A stretch of DNA of 64,000 nucleotides from Pseudomonas serbica (GTDB taxonomy: Bacteria > Pseudomonadota > Gammaproteobacteria > Pseudomonadales > Pseudomonadaceae). The notes beneath the pieces were generated by a model. That model saw only the letters and a program-made list of their open reading frames with translations. It was not told the origin of the DNA and did no database searches. Made by a program: the position numbers and the translations under genes. Each line of letters begins with the position of its first letter. Positions within the stretch are counted from its first letter, which is position 1. The stretch covers positions 124,001 through 188,000 of the forward strand of contig NZ_JAQIYM010000001.1 of the NCBI RefSeq assembly GCF_028823535.1, given 5' to 3'. Below are positions 16,638-25,610 of the stretch, piece by piece.

Positions 16638-17525
16638 ATGAACCACGACGTCATCATCACCTGCGCACTCACCGGTGCTGGCGACACGACCGCCAAGAGC
16701 CCACACGTGCCGGTCACCCCGAAACAAATTGCCGCTGCCGCCGTGGAAGCCGCCAAGGCCGGCGCCACCGTGGTTCACTGCCATGTCCGCGACCCTGAAA
16801 CCGGCAAGTTCAGCCGCGACGTGGCGTTGTACCGCGAAGTGATGGAGCGCATTCGCGAGGCCGACGTCGACATCATCGTCAACCTCACCGCTGGCATGGG
16901 CGGCGACCTGGAAATCGGCCCAGGTGAGAAGCCGATGGAGTTCGGCCCGAATACCGATCTGGTCGGCCCGCTGACCCGCCTGGCCCATGTCGAAGAACTG
17001 CTGCCGGAAATCTGCACCCTCGATTGCGGCACGCTGAACTTCGGCGATGGCGACACCATTTATGTTTCCACCCCGGCGCAGCTGCGTGCTGGCGCCAAAC
17101 GCATCCAGGAGCTGGGCGTGAAGGCCGAGCTGGAGATTTTCGACACCGGTCACCTGTGGTTCGCCAAGCAAATGATCAAGGAAGGCCTGCTCGACAACCC
17201 GCTGTTCCAACTGTGCCTGGGCATCCCGTGGGGCGCGCCGGCCGACACCACCACCATGAAAGCCATGGTCGACAACCTGCCGGCCGACGCGGTCTGGGCC
17301 GGTTTCGGCATCGGCCGCATGCAAATGCCGATGGCCGCACAAGCCGTGCTGCTGGGTGGCAACGTGCGGGTCGGGCTGGAAGACAACCTGTGGCTGGACA
17401 AGGGCGTACTGGCGACCAACGGCCAGTTGGTCGAGCGCGCCGGTGAAATCCTCAGCCGCCTCGGTGCCCGCGTCCTGACCCCGGCTGAAGGCCGCAAGAA
17501 AATGGGCCTGACCCAGCGCGGTTGA
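16638..17525 (+). CDS. cdhC: Dehydrocarnitine cleavage enzyme CdhC (BKACE family)
   Basis: The 295-residue protein is a beta-keto acid cleavage enzyme: the zinc-binding VVHCHVRD (His47, His49), GTLNFGDGD and the C-terminal [27 protein letters not shown] are family marks. It cleaves 3-dehydrocarnitine with acetyl-CoA to give betainyl-CoA and acetoacetate in the second step of carnitine breakdown. GTAAGGA precedes the start. It is 73 bp after caiX; a REP pair separates it from cdhA. Confidence 0.95.
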   Translation: MNHDVIITCALTGAGDTTAKSPHVPVTPKQIAAAAVEAAKAGATVVHCHVRDPETGKFSRDVALYREVMERIREADVDIIVNLTAGMGGDLEIGPGEKPMEFGPNTDLVGPLTRLAHVEELLPEICTLDCGTLNFGDGDTIYVSTPAQLRAGAKRIQELGVKAELEIFDTGHLWFAKQMIKEGLLDNPLFQLCLGIPWGAPADTTTMKAMVDNLPADAVWAGFGIGRMQMPMAAQAVLLGGNVRVGLEDNLWLDKGVLATNGQLVERAGEILSRLGARVLTPAEGRKKMGLTQRG

Positions 17526-17542
17526 TTGCACTTACACCCAAC

Positions 17543-17640
17543 CCCTGTAGGCGCCGGCGTGCCGGCGAAGAGGCCGGTACATCCGCCGCATTTTCTGCGG
17601 TGCTGAAATCGCCTTCGCCGGCAAGCCGGCTCCTACAGTG
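17543..17640. repeat. REP inverted pair (TGTAGGAGC family) within the cdh operon
   Basis: CCTGTAGGCGCCGGCGTGCC and its opposed partner CCGGCAAGCCGGCTCCTACA bracket about 45 bases between cdhC and cdhA. This belongs to a second REP family distinct from the GTGGGAGC type. Confidence 0.85.
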
Positions 17641-17667
17641 GATCACCGAAATCTTCAGGAAGTTGCC

Positions 17668-18633
17668 ATGACCTTCATTACCGAAATCAAAACCTTCGCA
17701 GCGCTGGGCAGTGGTGTCATCGGCAGCGGCTGGGTGTCCCGCGCCCTCGCCCATGGCCTGGACGTAGTGGCCTGGGATCCGGCGCCGGGTGCCGAGGCCG
17801 CCCTGCGCAAACGCGTCGCCAATGCCTGGGGCGCGCTGGAAAAACAAGGCCTGGTACCCGGCGCCTCGCAGGATCGCCTGCGTTTTGTCGCGACCATCGA
17901 AGAGTGCGTGCGCGATGCCGATTTCATCCAGGAAAGCGCCCCTGAACGCCTTGAACTGAAACTGGAGCTGCACAGCAAGATCAGTGCGGCGGCCAAGCCG
18001 AATGCCTTGATCGGCTCCAGCACCTCCGGCCTGTTGCCCAGCGAGTTCTACGAGAGCTCGACCCACCCGGAACGCTGCGTTGTCGGGCACCCGTTCAACC
18101 CGGTTTACCTGTTGCCACTGGTGGAAGTCGTCGGCGGCAAGAACACCGCCCCCGAAGCCGTGCAAGCAGCGATGAAAGTCTACGAATCCCTTGGCATGCG
18201 CCCGCTGCACGTCCGCAAGGAAGTGCCGGGATTCATCGCCGACCGCCTGCTCGAAGCGTTGTGGCGCGAGGCGCTGCACCTGGTCAACGACGGTGTGGCA
18301 ACGACCGGCGAAATCGACGACGCGATCCGTTTTGGCGCGGGTCTGCGCTGGTCGTTCATGGGCACGTTCCTGACCTACACGCTGGCCGGCGGTGATGCCG
18401 GTATGCGCCATTTCATGGCGCAGTTCGGCCCGGCATTGCAGTTGCCGTGGACCTATCTGCCAGCACCTGAGCTGACCGACAAGTTGATCGACGATGTGGT
18501 GGACGGCACCAGCGATCAACTGGGCAAACACAGCATTTCGGCGCTGGAGCGCTATCGTGATGACTGTCTGTTGGCCGTGCTGGAAGCGGTGAAGACCACC
18601 AAAGAGAAGCATGGGATGGCATTTGCCGAATAA
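17668..18633 (+). CDS. cdhA: L-carnitine dehydrogenase CdhA
   Basis: The 321-residue enzyme oxidises carnitine to 3-dehydrocarnitine with NAD. It belongs to the 3-hydroxyacyl-CoA dehydrogenase family: Rossmann motif GSGVIGSG (14-21), the central EESAPE-like segment [12 protein letters not shown] and the catalytic histidine region [17 protein letters not shown]. The start at 17668 follows AGGAAG; an earlier in-frame start would lie in the REP. A second REP pair stands between it and cdhB, so translation of the two is not coupled. Confidence 0.95.
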   Translation: MTFITEIKTFAALGSGVIGSGWVSRALAHGLDVVAWDPAPGAEAALRKRVANAWGALEKQGLVPGASQDRLRFVATIEECVRDADFIQESAPERLELKLELHSKISAAAKPNALIGSSTSGLLPSEFYESSTHPERCVVGHPFNPVYLLPLVEVVGGKNTAPEAVQAAMKVYESLGMRPLHVRKEVPGFIADRLLEALWREALHLVNDGVATTGEIDDAIRFGAGLRWSFMGTFLTYTLAGGDAGMRHFMAQFGPALQLPWTYLPAPELTDKLIDDVVDGTSDQLGKHSISALERYRDDCLLAVLEAVKTTKEKHGMAFAE

Positions 18634-18653
18634 TGAGCCCCGCAGGTCTGGCC

Positions 18654-18720
18654 CCTTCGCGAGCAGGCTCGCTCCCACAGGTTTGCGCCGTCCTTGTGGG
18701 AGCGAGCCTGCTCGCGAAAG
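18654..18720. repeat. REP inverted pair between cdhA and cdhB
   Basis: Opposed REP copies only about 25 bases apart, starting about 20 bases after the cdhA stop and ending 37 bases before cdhB. The tight spacing gives a long stem-loop inside the operon message. A reading frame passes through it into cdhB but encodes only REP sequence. Confidence 0.9.
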
Positions 18721-18757
18721 CGGCGGTCCAGTCACCACCAACATTGGAACCGGAATC

Positions 18758-19234
18758 ATGCCCACCCTCACCACCTACCAGACCAAAATCATCCCCGACT
18801 GGGTCGACTACAACGGCCACCTGCGCGATGCCTTCTACCTGCTGATCTTCAGCTACGCCACCGACGCCCTGATGGACCGCCTCGGCATGGACAGCAACAA
18901 CCGCGAAGCCAGCGGCAACTCACTGTTCACCCTGGAACTGCACCTCAATTACCTGCATGAAGTGAAGCTCGACGCCGAGGTCGAAGTACACACGCAGATC
19001 ATCGCCCATGACGCCAAGCGCCTGCACCTCTATCACAGCCTGCATCTGGTGGGCGACGACAAGGAGCTGGCGGGCAACGAGCAGATGCTGCTGCACGTCG
19101 ACCTCGCCGGGCCACGCTCCACGCCATTCAGCGAAGAAACCCTGGGCAAACTGCAGGCCATCGTCGCCGAACAGACCGACCTGCCCGCTCCCGCCTACAT
19201 CGGCCGAGTGATTGCATTACCGGCAAAAAAATAA
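18758..19234 (+). CDS. cdhB: Betainyl-CoA thioesterase CdhB
   Basis: The 158-residue hotdog-fold thioesterase has the 4HBT-type start PDWVDYNGHLRDAFYLLIFSYATDAL with a catalytic-type Asp and the long central helix, then FTLELHLNYLHEV. It hydrolyses betainyl-CoA to glycine betaine, joining carnitine breakdown to the gbc/dgc pathway. The start at 18758 gives the proper family length; a 49-codon extension through the REP is rejected. It ends 12 bp before the dioxygenase gene. Confidence 0.93.
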   Translation: MPTLTTYQTKIIPDWVDYNGHLRDAFYLLIFSYATDALMDRLGMDSNNREASGNSLFTLELHLNYLHEVKLDAEVEVHTQIIAHDAKRLHLYHSLHLVGDDKELAGNEQMLLHVDLAGPRSTPFSEETLGKLQAIVAEQTDLPAPAYIGRVIALPAKK

Positions 19235-19246
19235 CAAGGAGATCGC

Positions 19247-20410
19247 ATGAACACCGCCGCCGCTTTTGCCGACTTCCGTACTTATCCATTGATCAGCGCG
19301 CTGGCAGGCGTGCAGACCATGGCCGATCATGTCCTGGTCAAGTGGGCTGACCACCGCGCCAGCCCCTTCCACCACCCCTGGCTGCGGGACAATTGCCCGT
19401 GCCCGTCATGCGTCTACACGGTGACTCGCGAACAGGTGCTGGAAATCGTCGATGTGCCAGAAAGCCTGATGCCTGTCGAAACCAGCATCAATGCCGAAGG
19501 GTGCCTGAGCATCCGATGGCAGGATGGCCATCTCAGCCGCTTCGACCCTGGCTGGTTACGGGCCCACGCCTATGATGACGAATCGCGCGCCGAGCGCCTG
19601 GCCGGCAAGCCAAAAGCCAGGCTTTGGCACAGTGATTTGCAGTTGCCGGTGTTCGAATACCAAGCGCTGATGAACGACAACCAGGCGCTGTTGCAATGGC
19701 TGCTGGCCGTGCGCGACACCGGCCTGACCCAGGTGCGCGGCGTCCCCACCGAGCCCGGCTCGCTGAAGCTGATCGCCCAGCGCATTTCATTCATCCGCGA
19801 GAGCAATTTCGGCGTGCTGTTCAACGTGCAATCCAAGGCCGATGCTGACAGCAACGCCTACACCGCTTTCAACCTGCCACTGCACAGCGATTTGCCGACC
19901 CGGGAGTTGCAACCGGGGCTGCAATTCCTGCATTGCCTGATCAACGATGCCGAAGGGGGCGAGAGCATTTTCGTCGACGGTTTTGCCATCGCCGACGCCT
20001 TGCGCCTAGAGGACCCGGAAGCCTTCAGGAGCCTGTGCGAGACCCCCGTGGAGTTTCGCAACAAGGACCGCCACAGCGACTACCGTTGCCTCGCGCCGAT
20101 CATCGCCCTGGACGCGTTGGGGCAGGTGTCGGAGATTCGCATGGCGAACTTTTTGCGAGGGCCGTTCGATGCGTCGGTGGAGCAGATGCCCAAGCTGTAT
20201 CGCGCCTATCGCCGCTTCATTGCGATGACTCGCGAGCCCCGATTCAGGCTGATGCAAAGGCTTAATCCCGGCGAGCTCTGGTGCTTCGACAACCGCCGTA
20301 CCCTGCATGCGCGCAATGCGTTTGATCCTGCCACTGGCGCCCGGCATTTCCAGGGGTGTTATGTAGATCGGGATGAGTTGTTATCGCGCATCCTCGTGTT
20401 ACAACGCTAA
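19247..20410 (+). CDS. Gamma-butyrobetaine dioxygenase
   Basis: The 387-residue protein is a 2-oxoglutarate- and iron-dependent hydroxylase that makes L-carnitine from gamma-butyrobetaine. The N-terminal zinc domain (DUF971-like) keeps RDNCPCPSC with Cys50, Cys52, Cys55 and a likely His107. The TauD-like catalytic domain has the iron ligands His213 and Asp215 (LPLHSDLP) and His354 (RRTLHARNAF). A strong AAGGAG precedes it, 12 bp after cdhB, so it is probably the last gene of the carnitine operon and feeds its product straight into it. Confidence 0.92.
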   Translation: MNTAAAFADFRTYPLISALAGVQTMADHVLVKWADHRASPFHHPWLRDNCPCPSCVYTVTREQVLEIVDVPESLMPVETSINAEGCLSIRWQDGHLSRFDPGWLRAHAYDDESRAERLAGKPKARLWHSDLQLPVFEYQALMNDNQALLQWLLAVRDTGLTQVRGVPTEPGSLKLIAQRISFIRESNFGVLFNVQSKADADSNAYTAFNLPLHSDLPTRELQPGLQFLHCLINDAEGGESIFVDGFAIADALRLEDPEAFRSLCETPVEFRNKDRHSDYRCLAPIIALDALGQVSEIRMANFLRGPFDASVEQMPKLYRAYRRFIAMTREPRFRLMQRLNPGELWCFDNRRTLHARNAFDPATGARHFQGCYVDRDELLSRILVLQR

Positions 20411-20424
20411 ACCGCGTCATCGTT

Positions 20425-20500
20425 CTTCGCGAGCAAGCCCCTCCCACATTGGATCTTTGAACGACGCCGATCCAATGTGGGAGCGGGCTTGCTCGCGAAG
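20425..20500. repeat. REP inverted pair after the carnitine operon
   Basis: Opposed REP copies about 30 bases apart begin 15 bases after the dioxygenase stop; a likely 3-prime end of the operon message. The left copy is shortened by two bases (AAGCCCCTCCC). Confidence 0.88.
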
Positions 20501-20540
20501 GCGTCAGTCCCGACACTACATTTCGTGTTGATTCACAGGC

Positions 20541-20578
20541 AAAAAAAAGCCCCGATCAAGCCGTGACAGGATCGAGGC
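20541..20578 (-). terminator. Rho-independent terminator of the candidate small RNA
   Basis: GCCTCGATC and GATCGGGGC pair around a 12-base loop and are followed by eight T on the minus strand. No minus-strand protein gene lies upstream to need it. Confidence 0.75.
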
Positions 20579-20662
20579 AGAGGGTACTGTTGAGGAGCTG
20601 CCGTGGGAAGGTGACCAAACCCTCGTGAAGCAAGCTGGGTCCAGTGTGCCGACTCTCAGCGC
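20541..20662 (-). ncRNA. Candidate small RNA of about 120 nt
   Basis: On the minus strand a sigma70-like promoter (TTGACT at 20698-20693, 18 bp, TGCTAT at 20674-20669) predicts a start near 20662. A Rho-independent terminator follows: a 9-bp stem (20570-20578 with 20549-20557, one G-T pair) and eight T. No reading frame with a ribosome-binding site lies between. CGATTTGTCG, also present in the betT-betI promoter, lies 12 bp upstream of the -35. Promoter and terminator are visible; expression and role are inference. Confidence 0.5.
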
Positions 20663-20789
20663 AGGGAAATAGCACGAAAACGACCTGTTCATAGTCAATG
20701 CTGCCATCACGACAAATCGCCCTTGCCGCCACTGCGTGCCACTACCAGAATCGAACCACGACATCATTCCCAGAAGAAGGATTAGCGTC

Positions 20790-21056
20790 ATGATGCACGC
20801 CGATTTGATAGACCAGGAAGACCTGTTGGGCCAGCTCAAGTCATTGGGCTTCCAAGTGCCGACCGGCGCCACCGCCCAGCAGGCTTGCGAGTGTGCCGTG
20901 CGGGGTTTGAACGATGAGCGGGCCATCGTGCTGCGCACCATGGTCAAGCAGATGTACACCAGCAGCGCGACGATCCTGCCGGCGGTGCGCCAAGCCATTG
21001 ATAAGCAGTTGTTGCCCGCGTTGGCGGAATATCAACAGAGCCACACCGCCCGTTAA
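20790..21056 (+). CDS. Small hypothetical protein
   Basis: An 88-residue acidic, helical protein (MMHADLIDQEDLLGQLKSLGFQVPTG...) without signal peptide or membrane segment. AGAAGG precedes the ATG at 20790; the next ATG is adjacent. I do not recognise a family. A single Cys pair (CECAVRGLNDERA) is not in a metal motif. Normal GC and codon use for the region suggest a real resident gene. It lies between the candidate small RNA and gbdR, flanked by REP pairs. Confidence 0.7.
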   Translation: MMHADLIDQEDLLGQLKSLGFQVPTGATAQQACECAVRGLNDERAIVLRTMVKQMYTSSATILPAVRQAIDKQLLPALAEYQQSHTAR

Positions 21057-21061
21057 TACGC

Positions 21062-21137
21062 CTTCGCGAGCGAGCCCGCTCCCACAGTGGATCTGCGTCG
21101 TTCGCAGATCCCATGTGGGAGCGGGCTTGCTCGCGAA
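21062..21137. repeat. REP inverted pair between convergent genes
   Basis: Opposed REP copies about 35 bases apart between the small hypothetical gene and the gbdR stop. Confidence 0.9.
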
Positions 21138-21152
21138 TGAAGGCGACTCGGT

Positions 21153-22256
21153 CTAGAGCCTTACGCTGGCAAACGTCGACTCATTGCGCGCCTGACTCAA
21201 CGCCGACAACGGCCCGGACAACGGCGACAGCACCAGGGCCTGTGGCAGCGGCATCATTGCCACCTGCTGCGTGGTGTTGGAACCGACGCGTTCGTCACGC
21301 GGCGGAATGCCGAAGTATTCGCGGTAGCACTTGGAAAAGTGCGGCGTGGACACGAAGCCACAGACCGACGCCACTTCGATGATCGACATCGGTGTCTGCT
21401 TGAGCAGTTGCCGCGCGCGAATCAAGCGCAGTTTCAGGTAGTAACGCGATGGCGAGCAGTGCAGGTACTTCTGGAACAGCCGCTCCAGCTGACGACGGGA
21501 CACGGCAACGTAAACCGCCAGCTCATCGAGGTCGATCGGTTCTTCGAGGTTGGCTTCCATCAGCGCGACGATTTCCTGCAACTTCGGCTGATTGGTGCCG
21601 AGCATGTGCTTGAGCGGTACGCGCTGGTGATCCTGTTCGTTGCGGATGCGCTCGTAGACGAACATTTCCGAGATCGCGGCCGACAGCTCGCGCCCGTGAT
21701 CGCGACTGATCAGGTGCAGCATCATGTCCAGCGGCGCGGTGCCGCCAGAACTGGTGAAGCGGTTACGGTCGAGGGTGAACAGGCGGGTACTCATGGCCAC
21801 CCGTGGAAACGCTTCCTGCATCGCCGCCAGGCACTCCCAGTGCACACTGCAATCGAAACCGTCCAGCAGGCCAGCACACGCCAGGGCCCAGCTGCCGGTG
21901 CAGACCGCACCCAGGCGACGGGACTGTCGCGCCTGGCTCTGCAGCCATGACACGTGTTCGCGGGTAACAGTGCGTTGAATACCGATACCACCGCAGACAA
22001 TCACGGTGTCCATGGGAGGCGCTTTGTGCATGGAGGCATCAGGCGTGATTTGCAGACCGTCACTGGCCCAGACTTGACCGCCATCGACGGTGAGGGTGGT
22101 CCAGCGATACAGCTCACGGCCTGACAACTGGTTGGCCATGCGCAGCGGTTCGACTGCGGACGCCAGGGAAATCAGCGTGAAATTGTCCAGCAGCAGAAAG
22201 CCGATGGATTGAGGCGCACGGTTCTGGGGTTGGGCCCCGGAGTTGAACGTCGTCAT
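21153..22256 (-). CDS. gbdR: Glycine betaine / dimethylglycine-responsive activator GbdR
   Basis: The 367-residue AraC-family regulator has an N-terminal DJ-1/PfpI-like domain (SIGFLLLDNFTLISLASAVEPLRMANQLSG) and a C-terminal AraC DNA-binding domain (DLDELAVYVAVSRRQLERLFQKYL; SIIEVASVCGFVSTPHFSKCYREYFGIPPRDER). Its place before sdaB and cbcXWV matches gbdR in P. aeruginosa, where it activates gbcAB, dgcAB, cbcXWV and sdaB. A GAGGAGAT precedes the start. In identity and length it differs from CdhR of this window, which is about 50 residues shorter. Confidence 0.93.
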   Translation of the reverse strand: MTTFNSGAQPQNRAPQSIGFLLLDNFTLISLASAVEPLRMANQLSGRELYRWTTLTVDGGQVWASDGLQITPDASMHKAPPMDTVIVCGGIGIQRTVTREHVSWLQSQARQSRRLGAVCTGSWALACAGLLDGFDCSVHWECLAAMQEAFPRVAMSTRLFTLDRNRFTSSGGTAPLDMMLHLISRDHGRELSAAISEMFVYERIRNEQDHQRVPLKHMLGTNQPKLQEIVALMEANLEEPIDLDELAVYVAVSRRQLERLFQKYLHCSPSRYYLKLRLIRARQLLKQTPMSIIEVASVCGFVSTPHFSKCYREYFGIPPRDERVGSNTTQQVAMMPLPQALVLSPLSGPLSALSQARNESTFASVRL

Positions 22257-22688
22257 CGCGGTATCTCCTCACACAAAGCGGGTGATGGCCTCAGGCGGAG
22301 GCTCTTGTTATTGCCATCGTTCTCGCGTGGGAGACGGGCTTTGTAATGACAGAGCAATTGCCATGCCTAAATTTGAATGCGCGTTCAATAACTCCTAAAA
22401 ACGACGTCGGAATGTGTCTATATATGACGCGCAGGGAGTAGGGGTTATAAGTGCCATCAATGGCGTCTGGCGCTCTGCCCCGTTGCGTGTGAGCAAATCG
22501 GTAGCACTTGTGGGAACAGGGCTGTGGCGAGTCCTGGAAGAGTGTCACCGCAGGCACAGCTGACGGATGGTCAGAGACCGGGCGGTCCTGATTTTGAAGT
22601 CAGGTACTTATCTGTAAGCGACGCGCCAAAAGGTGGCGCGTTTTAAATCGGGTGTTCAATTACCGCGCAGTTTTGACTGGTCTGACGC
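22257..22688. other. Gene-free gbdR-sdaB spacer with a terminator and possible RNA
   Basis: About 430 bp without a convincing reading frame. It is more AT-rich near 22350-22450 than its flanks, with promoter-like boxes (CTATATATG near 22431; GGTTATAAG near 22443), and ends at a strong rightward terminator (22619-22644). Since gbdR and sdaB both point left, that terminator needs a rightward transcript, which could be a small RNA of up to about 200 nt. No RNA family was recognised. Confidence 0.4.
22619..22644 (+). terminator. Rho-independent terminator without a visible rightward gene
   Basis: ACGCGCC and GGCGCG form a GC-rich stem around an AAAAGGT loop, followed by TTTT. It reads rightward, while the adjacent genes on both sides read leftward. 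The short T-run leaves room for doubt, and on the minus strand the A/T flanks are weaker. Confidence 0.6.
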
Positions 22689-22754
22689 CTTCGCGAGCAA
22701 GCCCGCTCCCACAGGGGAATGCATTTCAATGTGGGAGCGGGCTTGCTCGCGAAT
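22689..22754. repeat. REP inverted pair after sdaB
   Basis: Opposed REP copies about 22 bases apart, starting 15 bases beyond the sdaB stop on the leftward transcript. Confidence 0.9.
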
Positions 22755-22769
22755 GGAGGCGACTCGATA

Positions 22770-24146
22770 TCAGCACTCCACCGCGCTCACAGCCAACCCA
22801 CCCCGCGACGTCTCCTTATATTTGTCATGCATATCGGCACCGGTATCGCGCATGGTGCGAATCACCCGGTCGAGCGAGATAAAGTGCTGACCATCGCCGC
22901 GCAAAGCCATCTGCGCCGCATTGATCGCTTTCACTGCGGCGATCGCGTTGCGCTCGATGCACGGCACCTGCACCAGGCCGCCCACCGGATCGCACGTCAG
23001 CCCCAGGTTGTGCTCCAGGCCGATTTCCGCCGCGTTACACAGTTGCTCCGGTGTGGCGCCAAGGATTTGCGCCAACCCCGCCGCCGCCATGGCGCAGGCC
23101 GAGCCGACTTCGCCCTGGCATCCGACTTCGGCACCGGAGATCGAGGCGTTCTTCTTGCACAGAATCCCGACCGAAGCCGCGCCGAGCAGGTAGTCGACGA
23201 CATTGGCGTCGGTCACGTCCTCGCTGAACTTCATGAAGTAGTGCAACACCGCCGGAATAATCCCCGCCGCGCCATTGGTCGGCGCCGTGACCATGCGCCC
23301 GCCGGCAGCGTTCTCCTCGTTGACCGCGAGAGCGAACAGGTTGACCCACTCCATGGCGCTCAGCGTCGAGCCGATCACGTTGGGTTTGTTCAGCTCCTGC
23401 AAACTGCGATGCAATTTGGCCGCGCGCCGGCGCACGTTCAGGCCGCCAGGCAGAATGCCCTCGTGCTTGAGGCCGTGCTCGACGCAATCCTGCATGGCGC
23501 GCCACAGGTGCATCAGACCACTGCGGATTTCCTCTTCGCTGCGCCAGACCTTCTCGTTGGCCATCATCAGTTCGGCCACCCGCAGGTTGTGTTTTTTACA
23601 CAAGTCCAGCAGCTGCGCCGCGCTGGAGAAATCGTAAGGCAGCTCGGTGCGATCCATATCGACCACTCCGCTGCTGGCTTGCGCCTCATCGACGACAAAA
23701 CCGCCGCCGACCGAATAGTAGGTATCGCGATGCAACTCGCCGTCATCGCCTTCGACAATCAAGGTCATGGCATTGGGGTGAAACGGCAGGTTTTCGTCGA
23801 TCAGGCGCATGTCCCTGGACCAGATGAACGGGACCGGCAAACGGCCGTCGAGCAACAAGGTGTCCGTTTCGCGCAGGGTGTCGATGCGGATGCCGATTTG
23901 CGACGGATCGATCGCATCCGGCCACTCGCCCATCAGCCCCATGATCACGGCATTGTCGCTGCCGTGGCCGATGCCGGTGGCCGACAGTGAACCAAAGAGC
24001 TGCACCTGCACACGCCGAACCTGCTCAAGCAGGCCCCGCTCACGCAAACCCTGCACGAACAGCGCCGCCGCCCGCATAGGCCCCACGGTGTGAGAACTGG
24101 AAGGACCGATGCCGATTTTGAACAGGTCGAAAACACTGATAGCCAT
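22770..24146 (-). CDS. sdaB: L-serine ammonia-lyase (iron-sulfur type)
   Basis: The 458-residue single-chain enzyme deaminates L-serine to pyruvate. The beta domain opens with [21 protein letters not shown], and the alpha domain carries the 4Fe-4S cysteines in [15 protein letters not shown] and [27 protein letters not shown]. In this neighbourhood serine arises from glycine and the C1 units released by betaine demethylation. The start at 24146 is the family start; a 43-codon extension is rejected. It reads left, divergent from cbcX. Confidence 0.95.
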   Translation of the reverse strand: MAISVFDLFKIGIGPSSSHTVGPMRAAALFVQGLRERGLLEQVRRVQVQLFGSLSATGIGHGSDNAVIMGLMGEWPDAIDPSQIGIRIDTLRETDTLLLDGRLPVPFIWSRDMRLIDENLPFHPNAMTLIVEGDDGELHRDTYYSVGGGFVVDEAQASSGVVDMDRTELPYDFSSAAQLLDLCKKHNLRVAELMMANEKVWRSEEEIRSGLMHLWRAMQDCVEHGLKHEGILPGGLNVRRRAAKLHRSLQELNKPNVIGSTLSAMEWVNLFALAVNEENAAGGRMVTAPTNGAAGIIPAVLHYFMKFSEDVTDANVVDYLLGAASVGILCKKNASISGAEVGCQGEVGSACAMAAAGLAQILGATPEQLCNAAEIGLEHNLGLTCDPVGGLVQVPCIERNAIAAVKAINAAQMALRGDGQHFISLDRVIRTMRDTGADMHDKYKETSRGGLAVSAVEC

Positions 24147-24583
24147 TGCTGCCGGACTCCTGGATGTGCCAACTCCAGGCGCAAAAGCGCCCGGTGACGG
24201 AGCTGCTACGCTCAAGCTGCAATCCGTCGGGATGGCCGCATCATCAGGCTTTTGTCCTGTCGCTCGACGTCTCACACCGACGCACTCATGTCCACGAACG
24301 CCGCGTGTCTTTTACGTCGTGTTTGCGCCGTTTTTTTGCGGCTCAGACGGACAAAGGAGGCTGAAAAAAGCTGTAAACGACGTCACCGACACTGGATGCG
24401 ACCATCCCTGTACTGGTTACGACGCACCCTGTAGGCGTCAGATTTTCACTGGTACATGATCGTATCGACTCGATTGCAAGGCGCCGTGGTAGAGCTGTCT
24501 CCAAAACGCCATCCAACCGCAACCTATAAGTGCGGTGGTTCCAATCGGAAACACTGCCAAAAAAAACACCAAGGAGTCCATCC
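24147..24583. promoter_or_regulatory. sdaB / cbcX divergent control region
   Basis: This 437-bp spacer has no gene. It contains TGTCGC (24258-24263), an inverted repeat GACGC...GCGTC (24421-24439) and a possible -10 box TATAAG (24525-24530) before cbcX without a good -35, as expected for an activator-dependent promoter. AAGGAG lies ahead of the cbcX start. Regulation by GbdR is known for the P. aeruginosa homologues; the sites are inference. Confidence 0.45.
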
Positions 24584-25534
24584 ATGAAAGGTTCCCCGTC
24601 GTTGTTGTTGGCCGCCCTGCTTAGTCTGCCGGTTCTGGCGCAAGCTGCCGAACCGGCCCAGTGCAACACCGTAAACTTCTCCGATGTCGGCTGGACCGAC
24701 ATTACCGCGACAACCGCGACCACCAGCGTCGTGCTCAACGCCCTCGGCTACAAGACCAAGACCACCATGATCTCCGTGCCCGTGACCTACAAGTCCCTGG
24801 CCGACGGCAAGAACATGGACGTGTTCCTGGGCAACTGGATGCCGACCATGGAAAACGACATCAAGGCCTACCGCGATGCCGGCACCGTGGAAACCGTGCG
24901 CACCAACCTCAAGGGCGCCAAGTACACCCTCGCCGTGCCCCAGGCGCTGTACGACAAAGGGCTGCATGATTTCGCCGACATCGCCAAGTTCAAGAAGGAA
25001 CTGGATGGAAAGATCTACGGCATCGAGCCGGGCAACGACGGCAACCGCCTGATCCAGAGTATGATCGACAAGAACGCCTTCGGCCTCAAGGACGCCGGCT
25101 TCAAGGTCGTCGAGTCCAGCGAGGCCGGCATGCTGTCGCAGGTCGACCGCGCGCAGAAACGCGATACCGCCGTGGTGTTCCTGGGCTGGGCCCCGCACCC
25201 GATGAACAAGCGTTTCAAGATTCAATACCTGACCGGCGGCGACGATTTCTTCGGCCCCGACTTTGGCGCCGCCACCGTGGCGACCAACACCCGCAAGGGC
25301 TACGCCACGGAATGCAGCAACGTCGGTCAGTTGCTGAAGAACCTGGAGTTCACCGTCGACATGGAAAGTGAACTGATGGGCAACATCCTGGACGACAAAA
25401 TGAAGCCTGACGCGGCCGCCAAGGCCTGGCTGAAAAAGAATCCCCAGGTGCTCGATACCTGGCTCGCTGGCGTGACCACCATTGACGGTAAACCTGGCCT
25501 GGAAGCCGTGAAAGCCAAGCTCGCACAGCCTTGA
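24584..25534 (+). CDS. cbcX: Choline-binding periplasmic protein CbcX
   Basis: The 316-residue OpuAC-like solute-binding protein has a signal peptide (KGSPSLLLAALLSLPVLAQAAEP) and the aromatic ligand segments DVGWTDITATTAT, FLGNWMPTM and [11 protein letters not shown]. It is the cognate receptor of the CbcXWV quaternary-amine ABC transporter, with choline its best-known ligand. AAGGAG precedes the start at 24584. It is a clear paralogue of CaiX (15.6 kb). A stem-loop lies between it and cbcW, which fits the usual excess of receptor over transporter. Confidence 0.93.
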   Translation: MKGSPSLLLAALLSLPVLAQAAEPAQCNTVNFSDVGWTDITATTATTSVVLNALGYKTKTTMISVPVTYKSLADGKNMDVFLGNWMPTMENDIKAYRDAGTVETVRTNLKGAKYTLAVPQALYDKGLHDFADIAKFKKELDGKIYGIEPGNDGNRLIQSMIDKNAFGLKDAGFKVVESSEAGMLSQVDRAQKRDTAVVFLGWAPHPMNKRFKIQYLTGGDDFFGPDFGAATVATNTRKGYATECSNVGQLLKNLEFTVDMESELMGNILDDKMKPDAAAKAWLKKNPQVLDTWLAGVTTIDGKPGLEAVKAKLAQP

Positions 25535-25554
25535 GCTTAGGGAGCATCGCTTAC

Positions 25555-25586
25555 GCCGGGCGGCAAGCCGCCCGGGCTGTTTATTT
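25555..25586 (+). terminator. Attenuator-like stem-loop between cbcX and cbcW
   Basis: CCGGGCGGC and GCCGCCCGG (25556-25564 and 25567-25575) form a perfect 9-bp stem with a minimal AA loop, followed by a T-rich but broken tail. It probably ends or stabilises most cbcX messages while letting some polymerase through to cbcWV. Confidence 0.6.
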
Positions 25587-25610
25587 CCTTGCATGCGGAC
25601 GTTCACTACC

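Noticed and set aside
18611..18757. A 49-residue N-terminal extension of CdhB
   Set aside because: The extension is translated REP sequence (motifs like GSEPARES recur wherever REP is read in this frame), and the proper start at 18758 matches the family length.
22450..22640. A known riboswitch or RNA family (glycine, SAM/SAH type) between gbdR and sdaB
   Set aside because: I could not match the sequence to the conserved core of any such RNA; only the terminator and possible promoter boxes are supported.
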